Notes under the pieces: model-generated
Told to the model about the DNA's origin: nothing
The model's database searches: none
Seen by the model: only the letters and a program-made list of their open reading frames with translations
Made by a program: the position numbers and the translations under genes
From: Betaproteobacteria bacterium
Lineage (GTDB): Bacteria; Pseudomonadota; Gammaproteobacteria; Burkholderiales; Burkholderiaceae_C
DNA: 24,355 bases
Direction of reading: 5' to 3'
Assembly: GCA_009918225.1 (NCBI GenBank)
Contig: RGEP01000007.1
Span: 1-24,355, forward strand
In this document: positions 6,977 to 15,170 of the stretch, in pieces
Position numbering within the stretch: position 1 is the stretch's first letter
How the letters are laid out: every line of letters starts with the position of its first letter

Positions 6977-7578
6977 GGCCGGCTGCCGCCATCGGGCGCA
7001 GCGCCCTGCTCGCGCAGCTGCGCGGTCAACAAGAAACCCAAGGCCCCGGGCTCGGATGCGTCCGCTCCAGAGCCCTGCAACTCGCCCCACTGAACGTGAT
7101 GCACGAGCACCGATTCCCTTTCGAGGATGGCCGTGTAGGCCGAGATCGCCTGTGCCGACCCTGCCCGCCCGCGCAGGGACACAGCCCTGCCCTCCCAATG
7201 CACCTCTCGCAACCCCACGTCGGGCGGGGTCAAGCGAGCCAGTTCCTGCAGCAAACGCCCCGCCAGCGCTGGCTGTGGTGATTCGACAGGCGGTGCTGAA
7301 GGCGCAGCGTCTGGCCCCGGGCTGCTGTTGCCATTGCCAGCAGGAACCGATTGGCCCAGCTGGCCACCCGCGCCTGGGCCTGCAAGCTCCTGTGCTGGCA
7401 AGGGGCTGAGCAGGGACAGCGGCCGCGCCACCGCCATCAAGACGCCCGGCGCCATCGATGCGGTCACCCCGGAGAGCACAGCGGCCAAGCCAGCACTGCC
7501 CACAAGCTCCAGCATCAAGCGCCGTCGCGCTCGGGCCAAAGCCCAGTGCCGATGGGGCAAGAGGTTGAGCAGGGTCAT
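6973..7578 (-). CDS. pilN: Type IV pilus inner-membrane protein PilN, divergent
   Basis: PilN is a bitopic inner-membrane protein whose short cytoplasmic N-terminus docks onto PilM and whose periplasmic part dimerises with PilO. The start ATG at 7578 overlaps the pilM stop (ATGA) and gives 201 residues. The N-terminus MTLLNLLPHR contains the conserved NLLPHR docking motif. Residues about 23-50 are hydrophobic. The usual periplasmic coiled coil is missing: residues 58-103 are a Pro/Gly/Ser/Ala-rich stretch. The C-terminal part, from about 104, keeps the ferredoxin-like fold pattern (LLQELARLTPPDVGLREVHW, AVSLRGRAGSAQAIS). Operon position between pilM and pilOP supports the name. Function of the altered middle is unknown. 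Confidence 0.8.
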   Translation of the reverse strand: MTLLNLLPHRHWALARARRRLMLELVGSAGLAAVLSGVTASMAPGVLMAVARPLSLLSPLPAQELAGPGAGGQLGQSVPAGNGNSSPGPDAAPSAPPVESPQPALAGRLLQELARLTPPDVGLREVHWEGRAVSLRGRAGSAQAISAYTAILERESVLVHHVQWGELQGSGADASEPGALGFLLTAQLREQGAAPDGGSRP

Positions 7579-8509
7579 GGTGACAAGGACCTCAAGGCCA
7601 GGCCAAAGGCCAGCGCATACGCACACGCCTCATCGGGTGCGGGCCTGGCACCGGCACCTCGCGGGTTTGGTCCCGTACAGGCCAGGTGCACAAAGGGGTC
7701 CAACCACCACGCAGGCACGCCAGCCAAGCGCGCGATCGAATGCAGCCATTGGGCTTGGTCGGGCGCGCCTGCGTGATCCCCAGCCACCGCCAAGCCGATC
7801 AGGGGCCGAGCCGACTGCGTTGCGTTGAAGTGCTGCAGCAAGCGGCCCAAGCTCTGCAGCCCCGAGGACCCATCAAGCCCAGGCCCCAGCGCTTCTGACC
7901 GTTCAAACACGATCTCGCCCTCGGCCATCACGCGCAAGGTCAGCTCATTGAGCCGCCCGTCAACCATGCCCAGCGCTTCGCCTGGGGCCAGTTGCCCGTC
8001 TGGCGGCCGCCAGGCCCTCAAGGTCAAGAGCGCGGCATTGGACTCGGTGTCCAACACGGCCAACTTGAGCCCCGCCGCTTGTGCCCAAGCTTGCCGCGCC
8101 CGCACACGGTCCTGCCGGGCTGCGGCCATCAGCACCCCATTCCCCCCAAAACCGAACGAAATCGCGCGCGCCGCAACAGGACGTGGGCAGAAGGCAAGCC
8201 CATGGCCACGGTCCGCCCCTGAAGGCCTGAGCCCTGCACCCAGGATTGCAAACCGCGCACCACGGCATCGGAAGGGGCCATGGCCACGTCGGACACCGGC
8301 TCGGGCACCTCCAAAAGGCCCCAGCCGCTCAGGCGCGCCTGGCCATCGCGGCCCTGAACCAAGTCGACCCACCGCAGCGAATGGGCCCGCAGGTCCAAGC
8401 CCAAGCCCCTGCGGCCCAGCCCAGCGACCTTCAGGTCAAGCCAACGGCGCTGAAGTCCAGCCCAGCCTCGCCCCAGGCCAGCCGCCGCGTCCGTCCATCC
8501 GATGCGCAT
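7575..8509 (-). pseudogene. pilM: Type IV pilus protein PilM, frameshifted and internally shortened
   Basis: PilM is the cytoplasmic actin-like ATP-binding protein that binds PilN. Two adjacent frames each carry half. From ATG at 8509: GLGLDLRAHSLRWVDL (phosphate-loop region) to GRTVAMGLPSAHVLLRRARF, ending at TGA 8129-8131. The second frame, ending at 7575, carries GVLMAAARQDRVRARQAW, AAGLKLAVLDTESNA, DPFVHLACTG and YALAFGLALRSL. They join if one G is added to the coding-strand G6 run (plus-strand C6, 8142-8147), giving about 311 residues against about 350 normally. Even then a block of roughly 45 residues (the region with the EADQYIPF pattern in homologues) is absent between RRARF and NGVLMAA. 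The nucleotide motifs in the second half look degenerate. It may be a pseudogene, a sequencing error in the run, or a slippage-expressed gene. Confidence 0.72.
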
Positions 8510-8577
8510 GCCCCCTCCCCAGGCGCCAGGGCCCGTGCTGTTGAACCTTCAGATTAGGCCCAGGGGATCCAAATTTC

Positions 8578-8583
8578 TATAAT
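8578..8583 (+). promoter_or_regulatory. Candidate -10 element of mrcA
   Basis: A perfect TATAAT lies 47 bp before the mrcA ATG in the 121-bp gap between the divergent pilM and mrcA starts. The best -35 at normal spacing is only TTAGGC (8554-8559, 18-bp spacer), so the call rests mainly on the -10. No convincing promoter for pilM was found on the opposite strand in the same gap. Confidence 0.45.
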
Positions 8584-8630
8584 CCACCCTCCTCGGAGCC
8601 AGTCCCCTGGCCCCGACGGGTGCCCACCTC

Positions 8631-11003
8631 ATGCCCGACTCCTCCCACCGCACTTCCCCCACCCCCGACGGCGGCCCACCGCCCGATCAGCGGCCCTTGC
8701 GATCCCCCGTTCAGGTGCTGCTGCGCTTCGTCATGGGCGTGGTCTTGTTGATCGCAGGCCTGGCGGTAGCGGGCGCCATTGCTGGTGGCCTGGCCCTGGC
8801 GCTGGCTTACCCGCACCTGCCCGACATCAAGGGTTTGGATGACTACCGGCCCAAGCTGCCCATGCGCATCTACAGCGCCGATGGAGCCCTGCTGGGAGAG
8901 TTTGGCGAAGAACGCCGCAGCTACACGCCGATTGCCGAAATCCCGGCGGTGATGAAGCAGGCGGTGCTGTCCATCGAAGATGCCCGGTTCTATGAACACG
9001 GGGGCATCGACTACGTGGGGGTCCTGCGCTCCATCGTGGCCAACGTCGGGCAGGCCCGCAGCCAGGGTGCGTCCACCATCACCATGCAGGTGGCGCGCAC
9101 CTTCTACCTGTCCAGCGAAAAGAAGTACATCCGCAAGATCTACGAAGCCCTCCTGGCCTACAAGATCGAGTCGCAGCTCAGCAAGGATGAGATCCTGGAG
9201 CTCTACCTCAACCAGATCTACCTGGGCCAGCGCGCCTACGGCTTTGCTGCCGCTGCTGAAACCTACTTCGGCAAGCCGCTCAAAGAGATCACGGTGGCCG
9301 AAGCAGCCATGCTGGCCGGCATACCCAAGGCACCGTCGGCCTACAACCCCGTGGCCAACCCCAAGCGTGCCAAGGCCCGACAGCGCTACATCATCACCCG
9401 CATGCTCGACAACGGGCACATCACCCCGCTGCAGGCCCAGCAAGCGCAGCGCGAGCCGCTGCGCCTGCGCAGCAGCACCAGCCTGCCCGTGCATGCCGAG
9501 TACGCCGCTGAAGTGGCGCGGCAACTGGTGTTTGGCCAGTACGGCGAAGACACGTACACGCGGGGCCTGAGCGTGACGCTCACGCTGGACTCGGCTGAAC
9601 AGATGGCCGCCTACCGCGCCCTGCGCCGCGGCATCCTGGAGTACGAAAAGCGACAGGTCTACCGTGGACCTGAGGGCTTCGTGGCCCTGCCCACTGACCC
9701 TGATGAGGTGGATGCGCGGGTGGCCGAGGCGCTCAGCGACCACCCCGACAACGATGAGATCAAGGCTGCGGTGGTCTTGGAAGCCACGCCCACCAAGGTG
9801 CTGGCCTCGCTGCAATCGGGCGAGGAAGTGGTCATCAGTGGCGATGGACTTAAGCCGGTGGCTTCAGGCCTGGCCGAAAAGGCCCCTGCCAACAAGCAGA
9901 TTCGCCGGGGCTCCATCGTGCGCGTGGTGCAAGACGGCAAACGTTGGGTGTTGACCCAACTGCCCGAAGTCGAAGGCGCCTTCATCTCGCTGGACCCCAA
10001 AACCGGTGCGGTGCGCGCCATGGTGGGTGGGTTTGATTGGCGCAAGAACAAGTTCAACCATGTGACACAGGCCTGGCGCCAACCGGGCTCGAGCTTCAAG
10101 CCCTTCATCTATTCCGCCGCCCTCGAAAAGGGCTACACCGGTGCCACGGTGATCAACGACGCGCCCTTGTTTTTCGATGCCGGCGCTACGGGCAGCCAGC
10201 CCTGGGAACCCAAGAATTACGATGGCAAGTTCGAAGGTCCCATGAGCATGCGCACGGCCTTGGCCAAGTCCAAGAACATGGTGTCCATTCGCGTGCTGCA
10301 GGGCGTGGGGGCCAAGAATGCGCAGGAATGGGTGACCCGTTTTGGCTTTGAAGCCGAGCGCCATCCGGCCTACCTCACCATGGCCCTGGGCGCGGGCTCG
10401 GTCACGCCCATGCAAATGGCCACCGGCTATGCGGTGTTTGCCAATGGGGGCTATCGCGTACCGCCGGTGCTCATCAGCCGCATCGCCGACGACCGGGGCA
10501 AGGTGTTGGTGGACTCGCCCCCGAAACCCGCCGAAGAGTCCTGGCGCGTCATTGATGAACGCAATGCCTTCGTGATGTCCAACCTCTTGCAGGAAGTCAC
10601 CCGCTCAGGCACAGCCGCCAAGGCGCAGGCGACCCTGCAACGCAGCGACCTGTACGGCAAGACCGGCACCACCAACGATTCCATGGACGCATGGTTTGCC
10701 GGTTGGCAGCCCAGCGTGGTGGCCGTGGTGTGGATCGGCTACGACCAGCCGCGCAAGCTGGGTGACCGTGAAACGGGCGGCGGCTTGGCGCTGCCGGTGT
10801 GGATCGAGTACATGCAGCAAGCGCTGAAGAAGACGCCGCCAGCCGACATCACCGTGCCCGCGGGCGTGGTTCAGTCCGGGGCAGACTGGGTCTTTGAGGA
10901 ATACGCTGCGGGCAAGGGTGTGCGCAGCGTGGGCTTAGGCGACAAGCCCGACGGCGCAGCGGAAGAGGAAAAGAAGAGCATCCTCGATCTGTTCCGGCGC
11001 TAG
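8631..11003 (+). CDS. mrcA: Penicillin-binding protein 1A (bifunctional transglycosylase/transpeptidase)
   Basis: It polymerises and crosslinks peptidoglycan from the inner membrane into the periplasm. The 790 residues match class A PBP1A length. A Pro-rich cytoplasmic tail (1-25) is followed by a membrane anchor at about 35-60. The GT51 domain holds catalytic E116 in SIEDARFYEHGGID and TITMQVARTFYL. An OB-like insertion (about 320-440) is typical of PBP1A. The transpeptidase motifs are complete: SxxK at S487-K490 in PGSSFKP, SxN at S547-N549 in KSKNM, and KTG at 677-679 in YGKTGTT. It is transcribed away from the pilMNOPQ cluster, the usual arrangement in beta- and gammaproteobacteria. No damage is seen, in contrast to its pil neighbours. 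Confidence 0.97.
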   Translation: MPDSSHRTSPTPDGGPPPDQRPLRSPVQVLLRFVMGVVLLIAGLAVAGAIAGGLALALAYPHLPDIKGLDDYRPKLPMRIYSADGALLGEFGEERRSYTPIAEIPAVMKQAVLSIEDARFYEHGGIDYVGVLRSIVANVGQARSQGASTITMQVARTFYLSSEKKYIRKIYEALLAYKIESQLSKDEILELYLNQIYLGQRAYGFAAAAETYFGKPLKEITVAEAAMLAGIPKAPSAYNPVANPKRAKARQRYIITRMLDNGHITPLQAQQAQREPLRLRSSTSLPVHAEYAAEVARQLVFGQYGEDTYTRGLSVTLTLDSAEQMAAYRALRRGILEYEKRQVYRGPEGFVALPTDPDEVDARVAEALSDHPDNDEIKAAVVLEATPTKVLASLQSGEEVVISGDGLKPVASGLAEKAPANKQIRRGSIVRVVQDGKRWVLTQLPEVEGAFISLDPKTGAVRAMVGGFDWRKNKFNHVTQAWRQPGSSFKPFIYSAALEKGYTGATVINDAPLFFDAGATGSQPWEPKNYDGKFEGPMSMRTALAKSKNMVSIRVLQGVGAKNAQEWVTRFGFEAERHPAYLTMALGAGSVTPMQMATGYAVFANGGYRVPPVLISRIADDRGKVLVDSPPKPAEESWRVIDERNAFVMSNLLQEVTRSGTAAKAQATLQRSDLYGKTGTTNDSMDAWFAGWQPSVVAVVWIGYDQPRKLGDRETGGGLALPVWIEYMQQALKKTPPADITVPAGVVQSGADWVFEEYAAGKGVRSVGLGDKPDGAAEEEKKSILDLFRR

Positions 11004-11044
11004 CCGCTCGGCTTGCTCAGGCGCCCTACAAGCTTGATCCAGCC

Positions 11045-11404
11045 TCAGTCTTTGGGAGGCTCGAAGCGCAAGGCCTTGCCCGCCTGTTCGCTGGCGCGCT
11101 GAGACAGCAGCGCAAAGAACTCATGCCCCTCCCGCTCGGTCCACATCCCTTGCCGGTGCTTGAAGTGGTAGCCCCCGGCGCGCGCGGCCACCCACAGCTC
11201 GTGCAGGGGTGGCTGGGTGTTGATCACGATGGTGCTGCCGTTGGGAAAGCCCAGCTCCAAGAGGCCGCCGGTCCGTTGGGCGTCGATATCGACCACATCG
11301 TCCTGCAACCAGGTGTCCAGCGTGGCCTCAATCCTGGCCAACATGCGGCCGGTGAGCTGGTGAAATTCCAGATCGGTCAAACCAGAGGCGGGTGTGTCGT
11401 CCAT
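11045..11404 (-). CDS. cyaY: Frataxin-like iron-binding protein CyaY
   Basis: A bacterial frataxin of 119 residues, which binds iron and modulates cysteine desulfurase IscS in Fe-S cluster assembly. It shows the acidic first helix (TDLEFHQLTGRMLARIEATL), the VVDIDAQRTGGLLELGFPNG strand region, STIVINTQPPLHELWVAA with the conserved NxQxPxxxLW pattern, and GGYHFKHRQGMW. The start is ATG at 11404. It is convergent with mrcA and divergent from lptM, with 21 bp between the start codons; the cyaY / lptM-lysA arrangement is common in proteobacteria. Complete. Confidence 0.95.
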   Translation of the reverse strand: MDDTPASGLTDLEFHQLTGRMLARIEATLDTWLQDDVVDIDAQRTGGLLELGFPNGSTIVINTQPPLHELWVAARAGGYHFKHRQGMWTEREGHEFFALLSQRASEQAGKALRFEPPKD

Positions 11405-11413
11405 GCGAGTCGA

Positions 11414-11419
11414 TAGAAT
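11414..11419 (+). promoter_or_regulatory. Candidate -10 of lptM-lysA placing the transcript start at the start codon
   Basis: TAGAAT lies only six bases before the lptM GTG (11426), inside the 21-bp gap to cyaY. At normal -10 to +1 distance transcription would begin at or beside the GTG, giving a leaderless mRNA; there is also no Shine-Dalgarno. A clear -35 was not seen. Confidence 0.4.
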
Positions 11420-11425
11420 TCTCGG

Positions 11426-11695
11426 GTGAAGCCCTTCATCATAGCCAGTACCCTGCGCATCCGGCCCTTGGCCTTTGCGATGGCCGCGCTCGTGATGAGT
11501 GGCTGTGGTCAGAAAGGGCCGCTCACCCCTCCCACGGCCCGCACCGCGGCGCCTCCAAACGCTGCCTCAGCACAGGCCACTGCCCGCTCGACACCGCCGG
11601 CAGCGCAGGCTGCTTCTGAGCCCGCCGCTCGTCCTTCGGCCGTATCCCTTGAGGGCACCGCGGCCTCCACTTCACGCCCCACACCCCGCCCATGA
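11426..11695 (+). CDS. lptM: LPS-assembly lipoprotein LptM (YifL-like)
   Basis: A small outer-membrane lipoprotein of 89 residues. LptM assists oxidative maturation of the LptDE lipopolysaccharide translocon. Residues 1-26 form a signal peptide ending in a lipobox LVMSGC, and the conserved core GCGQKGPLTPP follows directly. The rest is a low-complexity Ala/Pro/Ser/Thr tail. The start is GTG at 11426 (GTG-AAG-CCC). The stop overlaps the lysA start (ATGATGA at 11692-11698), which suggests translational coupling; lptM (lppL/yifL)-lysA is a conserved pair. Confidence 0.88.
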   Translation: MKPFIIASTLRIRPLAFAMAALVMSGCGQKGPLTPPTARTAAPPNAASAQATARSTPPAAQAASEPAARPSAVSLEGTAASTSRPTPRP

Positions 11696-12993
11696 TGACC
11701 CCCTTGCCCGGCGCGCCCCATCTGGCCTATGCACATGGCCGCCTCAGCCTGGACGGCTTGGACCTGCAACAGCTGGGCAAGGCCTTCGGCACGCCCTTGT
11801 ATGTGTACTCGGCCCAGGCGATGCGGGCTGCGGCACGCGCCTACCAAGCCGCGCTGGTGGGCCGGCCGCACCTGCTGTGCTACGCCATGAAGGCCAACAG
11901 CAACCTGGCGGTGTTGCAGACCTTTGCCCAACTCGGCTTGGGCTTTGACATCGTCTCAGGTGGCGAGTTGCAGCGCGTATTGGCTGCGGGCGGCGACCCC
12001 TCAAAGGTCGTGTTCTCGGGCGTGGGAAAGACCCGCGCCGAGATGCAGGCGGCGCTGCGCCATGGTGTGCGCTGTTTCAATGTGGAAAGCCAGGCTGAGT
12101 TGGAAGTGCTCTCAGAAGTGGCCCAGCATGAAGGCCGTCCGGCGCGGGTGAGCTTGCGGGTCAATCCAGATGTGGATGCCGGCACGCACCCCTACATCTC
12201 CACCGGCCTGAAGGGGAACAAGTTCGGTGTGGCCCACGACCGCGCGCTGGCGCTGTACGCACAGGCCCGCGCCCTCAAAGGCTTAGAAGTGGTGGGCATC
12301 GATTGCCACATCGGCTCGCAGATCACCGACATTGCGCCCTACCTGGACGCACTGGACCGCGTGCTGGACTTGGTGGAGGCGATCGAAGCGGAAGGCACCG
12401 CCTTGCACCACTTGGATCTGGGCGGTGGCTTGGGCATCACCTATACCGACGAGCAGCCACCGTCTGCGCAAGCCCTGGTGGGCGCCATGCTGCAGCGCAT
12501 CGATGCGCGCGGCCATGGCCACCGGGAACTCCTGCTCGAACCGGGACGCTCCTTGGTGGGCAATGCCGGTGTGCTGCTGACCGAGGTGCTGTACCTGAAG
12601 ACCGCGCAGGCTGATGAAGTGGCCCAAGGCGGGCGGCACTTCTGCGTGGTGGACGCCGCCATGAACGACCTGATGCGCCCGGCCATGTACCAAGCGTGGA
12701 TGGGCATCGTGGAGTGCCAGCAGGCGCCGGCCGATGCACCACGCCGCACCTGGGATGTGGTGGGCCCGGTGTGCGAGTCAGGCGACTGGCTGGGCAAAGA
12801 CCGCGAACTGGCCGTGAAGGCCGGCGACACCCTGGCGGTGTTGTCGGCCGGCGCTTATGGCATGACCATGTCCAGCAACTACAACACCCGTGGCCGTGCG
12901 GCCGAGGTGATGATCGACAGTGGTCGGGCTCACCTGGTGCGTGAGCGCGAACAGCCCGAGCAGTTGTTCGCGGGCGAGCGCCTCATCGGCTGA
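11692..12993 (+). CDS. lysA: Diaminopimelate decarboxylase
   Basis: A PLP enzyme catalysing the last step of lysine synthesis, meso-diaminopimelate to L-lysine plus CO2, in the cytoplasm. The 433 residues are of usual length. K67 in CYAMKANSN is the PLP Schiff-base lysine. VGIDCHIGSQITD carries the PLP-stacking histidine, HLDLGGGLGITY the glycine-rich phosphate site, LLEPGRSLVGNAG a substrate-binding segment, and VGPVCESGDWLGKDREL the active-site cysteine of the second subunit. Two adjacent ATGs (11692 and 11695) are possible starts; the first overlaps the lptM stop. It is convergent with dppF, with 27 bp between the stops and no evident terminator. Confidence 0.97.
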   Translation: MMTPLPGAPHLAYAHGRLSLDGLDLQQLGKAFGTPLYVYSAQAMRAAARAYQAALVGRPHLLCYAMKANSNLAVLQTFAQLGLGFDIVSGGELQRVLAAGGDPSKVVFSGVGKTRAEMQAALRHGVRCFNVESQAELEVLSEVAQHEGRPARVSLRVNPDVDAGTHPYISTGLKGNKFGVAHDRALALYAQARALKGLEVVGIDCHIGSQITDIAPYLDALDRVLDLVEAIEAEGTALHHLDLGGGLGITYTDEQPPSAQALVGAMLQRIDARGHGHRELLLEPGRSLVGNAGVLLTEVLYLKTAQADEVAQGGRHFCVVDAAMNDLMRPAMYQAWMGIVECQQAPADAPRRTWDVVGPVCESGDWLGKDRELAVKAGDTLAVLSAGAYGMTMSSNYNTRGRAAEVMIDSGRAHLVREREQPEQLFAGERLIG

Positions 12994-13020
12994 ACGCCGA
13001 CAGGCGCGGCCTCGCGCTTC

Positions 13021-14088
13021 TCAGGCTTGGCGCCCCTCTTCGACCGCGTGGCAGGCCACCTGGGTGCCCTGCGCATCGACCACCCGCATCACCGGCCGCT
13101 CGCTTGAGCAGCGTGCATTGGCCAGGGGGCAGCGCGGGTGGAAGGCACAGCCCTGCGGCGGATTGAGCGGGTTGGGTACTTCGCCCTGCACCGGTGTACG
13201 GGAGCGGCCACTCATGCGGATGTCGGGAATCGCGTCCAGCAGCATCCGGGTGTAGGGGTGCCGGGGCATGCTGAACAGCTGCGCCTTGGGCGCTTGTTCC
13301 ACCAAGCGACCCAGGTACATCACACCCACCGAGTGGGCTACGTGGCGCACCACCGCCAGGTTGTGCGATATGAAGAGGTAGCTCAAACCACGCTCGGCCT
13401 GCAGGTCCTTCATCAGGTTGAGCACCTGCGCCTGCACGCTCACATCCAAGGCCGAGGTGGGCTCATCACACACCAAGAACTCGGCGTTGGTGGCCAGGGC
13501 CCGGGCTATGGAGATGCGCTGTCGCTGCCCACCGGAGAACTGGTGGGGGAACTTGCCCACATCGTCGGGCGACAAGCCCACTTGCTGGAGCAGTGCCGCC
13601 ACGCGCTCCTGCAGGGCGGCAGCGCCTTGCACCAAGCGGTGTTCGCGCAAGGGTTCGCCCACAATGTCCAAGACCTTCCAGCGCGGATTCAAGCTCGCAT
13701 ACGGGTCTTGAAAGATCATCTGCATGCGCCGACGCAGGGCGCGTTGCGCGGCTGGGTCTCGCCCGGTGGTCAGGTTCTCGCCATCGAAGATCACCTCGCC
13801 GCGGCTGGGCGGGTACAGCCCCACCAACAGGCGCGCCACCGTGCTTTTGCCGCATCCCGACTCGCCCACCAGGGCCAAGGTTTGCCCGGCGGGAATCGCA
13901 AAACTCACGCCGTCTACCGCATACACGAACTGCTTGGGCTTGCGCTCCACCACACGGTTCAGCCAGGGTGCAGACACATCAAAGACCTTGGCCAGGTCGC
14001 GCACCTGCACCAAGGGCCTTTCGTCAGAAGGGCCGGTGCTGGAAGCAGGGTTGGGCATCGTCGCGTTCATTTCAGGCGCCTCAAGCAT
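13021..14088 (-). CDS. dppF: Oligo/dipeptide ABC transporter ATP-binding protein, DppF/OppF type
   Basis: The second of two ATPase subunits that power peptide import; 355 residues, cytoplasmic and membrane-associated. Walker A is GESGCGKST, the Q-loop lies in MQMIFQDPYASLNP, the signature is FSGGQRQRISIARAL, Walker B is LVCDEPTSALD and the H-loop is SHNLAVV. The C-terminal oligopeptide-transporter domain has NPPQGCAFHPRCPLANARC, the cysteine cluster typical of OppD/OppF/DppD/DppF. Its start ATG (14088) overlaps the dppD stop by 8 bp; a second ATG at 14070 is possible. Last gene of the dppBCDF unit. Substrate cannot be told from sequence because no binding-protein gene is in the window. Confidence 0.92.
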   Translation of the reverse strand: MLEAPEMNATMPNPASSTGPSDERPLVQVRDLAKVFDVSAPWLNRVVERKPKQFVYAVDGVSFAIPAGQTLALVGESGCGKSTVARLLVGLYPPSRGEVIFDGENLTTGRDPAAQRALRRRMQMIFQDPYASLNPRWKVLDIVGEPLREHRLVQGAAALQERVAALLQQVGLSPDDVGKFPHQFSGGQRQRISIARALATNAEFLVCDEPTSALDVSVQAQVLNLMKDLQAERGLSYLFISHNLAVVRHVAHSVGVMYLGRLVEQAPKAQLFSMPRHPYTRMLLDAIPDIRMSGRSRTPVQGEVPNPLNPPQGCAFHPRCPLANARCSSERPVMRVVDAQGTQVACHAVEEGRQA

Positions 14089-15076
14089 TGGCGTGCACCC
14101 AACAGGCCGCGCGCGTGGGCCCTGCCGGCATCAGCTCGGGCCGCTCTTGCCGGCAGCGTTCGGTCGCCCGCGTGCAGCGCGGGTTGAAGGCGCAGCCCGG
14201 CGGAATCGCGTTCAGGCGCGGCATCGAGCCATCGATCTGCGTGAGCCGCTCCGCTTGCCCGTCCATGGACGGGATCGAGCCCATCAGCCCCAAGGTGTAG
14301 GGGTGGGCCGGGCAATGGATCACATCCTGAACCGGACCGATCTCCACCACACGACCGGCGTACATCACCGCCACCCGGTCGCAGGTTTCCGCAATCACAC
14401 CCATGTCATGGGTGACCAACATCACCGAGGCGCCGTGCACCTTGCACAGCTTGCGCAACAGGCTGATGATCTGCGCCTGGATCGACACGTCCAAAGCCGT
14501 GGTGGGCTCATCGGCCACGATCAGCCGCGGTTCGGCCGCCAAAGCCAAGGCAATCACCACCCGCTGGCGCATGCCGCCCGAAAACTGGTGCGGGTAGTGG
14601 TCGATGCGGGCTTCGGGCGCCGGAATGCCGGTTTCAGCCAAGAGGCGAATCGCCTTTTCGCGGGCCTGCAACTCGCCCATCGGCAAGTGGGCGCGAATGG
14701 TCTCGATGATCTGCTGCCCCACGGTGTACAGCGGGTTCAAGGAGGTCAGCGGGTCTTGAAAGATGGCCCCAATCGAGCGGCCGCGCACCTTGCGCATCTC
14801 CTCGTCGGGCAGGTCATCGATGCGCCGCCCCTCGAGCCTGATTTGGCCCCCAGCCACCCGACCGGGAGGCTCGAGCAAACCGATGATGGAGGCACCGGTC
14901 AGCGACTTGCCTGCGCCCGATTCGCCCACCACACCCAGGATCTCGCCCGGCGCAATGGAGAAGCTCACCCCGTCCAGCGCCCGCAGCACGCCGCGCCGCG
15001 TGGGGAACTCGACCACCAGGTCCTGCACCTCCAGCAAGGGCGTTTGGTCAGCGTGGGGATTCGCGGGGGAGGACAT
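14081..15076 (-). CDS. dppD: Oligo/dipeptide ABC transporter ATP-binding protein, DppD/OppD type
   Basis: First ATPase subunit of the peptide importer, 331 residues. Motifs: Walker A GESGAGKSL, signature FSGGMRQRVVIALAL, Walker B LIVADEPTTALDVS, H-loop THDMGVI, and the C-terminal CAFNPRCTRATERC cysteine motif. It is nearly the same length as DppF and lies head-to-tail with it (8-bp overlap). The 94 bp between dppC and dppD hold no gene or obvious hairpin. The start is ATG at 15076, with only a weak ribosome-binding site. Intact. Confidence 0.92.
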   Translation of the reverse strand: MSSPANPHADQTPLLEVQDLVVEFPTRRGVLRALDGVSFSIAPGEILGVVGESGAGKSLTGASIIGLLEPPGRVAGGQIRLEGRRIDDLPDEEMRKVRGRSIGAIFQDPLTSLNPLYTVGQQIIETIRAHLPMGELQAREKAIRLLAETGIPAPEARIDHYPHQFSGGMRQRVVIALALAAEPRLIVADEPTTALDVSIQAQIISLLRKLCKVHGASVMLVTHDMGVIAETCDRVAVMYAGRVVEIGPVQDVIHCPAHPYTLGLMGSIPSMDGQAERLTQIDGSMPRLNAIPPGCAFNPRCTRATERCRQERPELMPAGPTRAACWVHANA

Positions 15077-15170
15077 GGGCAGATGGGTTGAAGGTGCGTG
15101 GCGAGTAAAGGGCCGGTGGCGAGATCAGGTCAAAGTGGAGCGAAGCAAGGCCAAGCAGACAAGGGGGGCC

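Noticed and set aside
8577..9815. 412-codon minus-strand open frame inside mrcA
   Set aside because: High-GC antisense shadow of an intact PBP1A gene; its translation has no recognisable domain.
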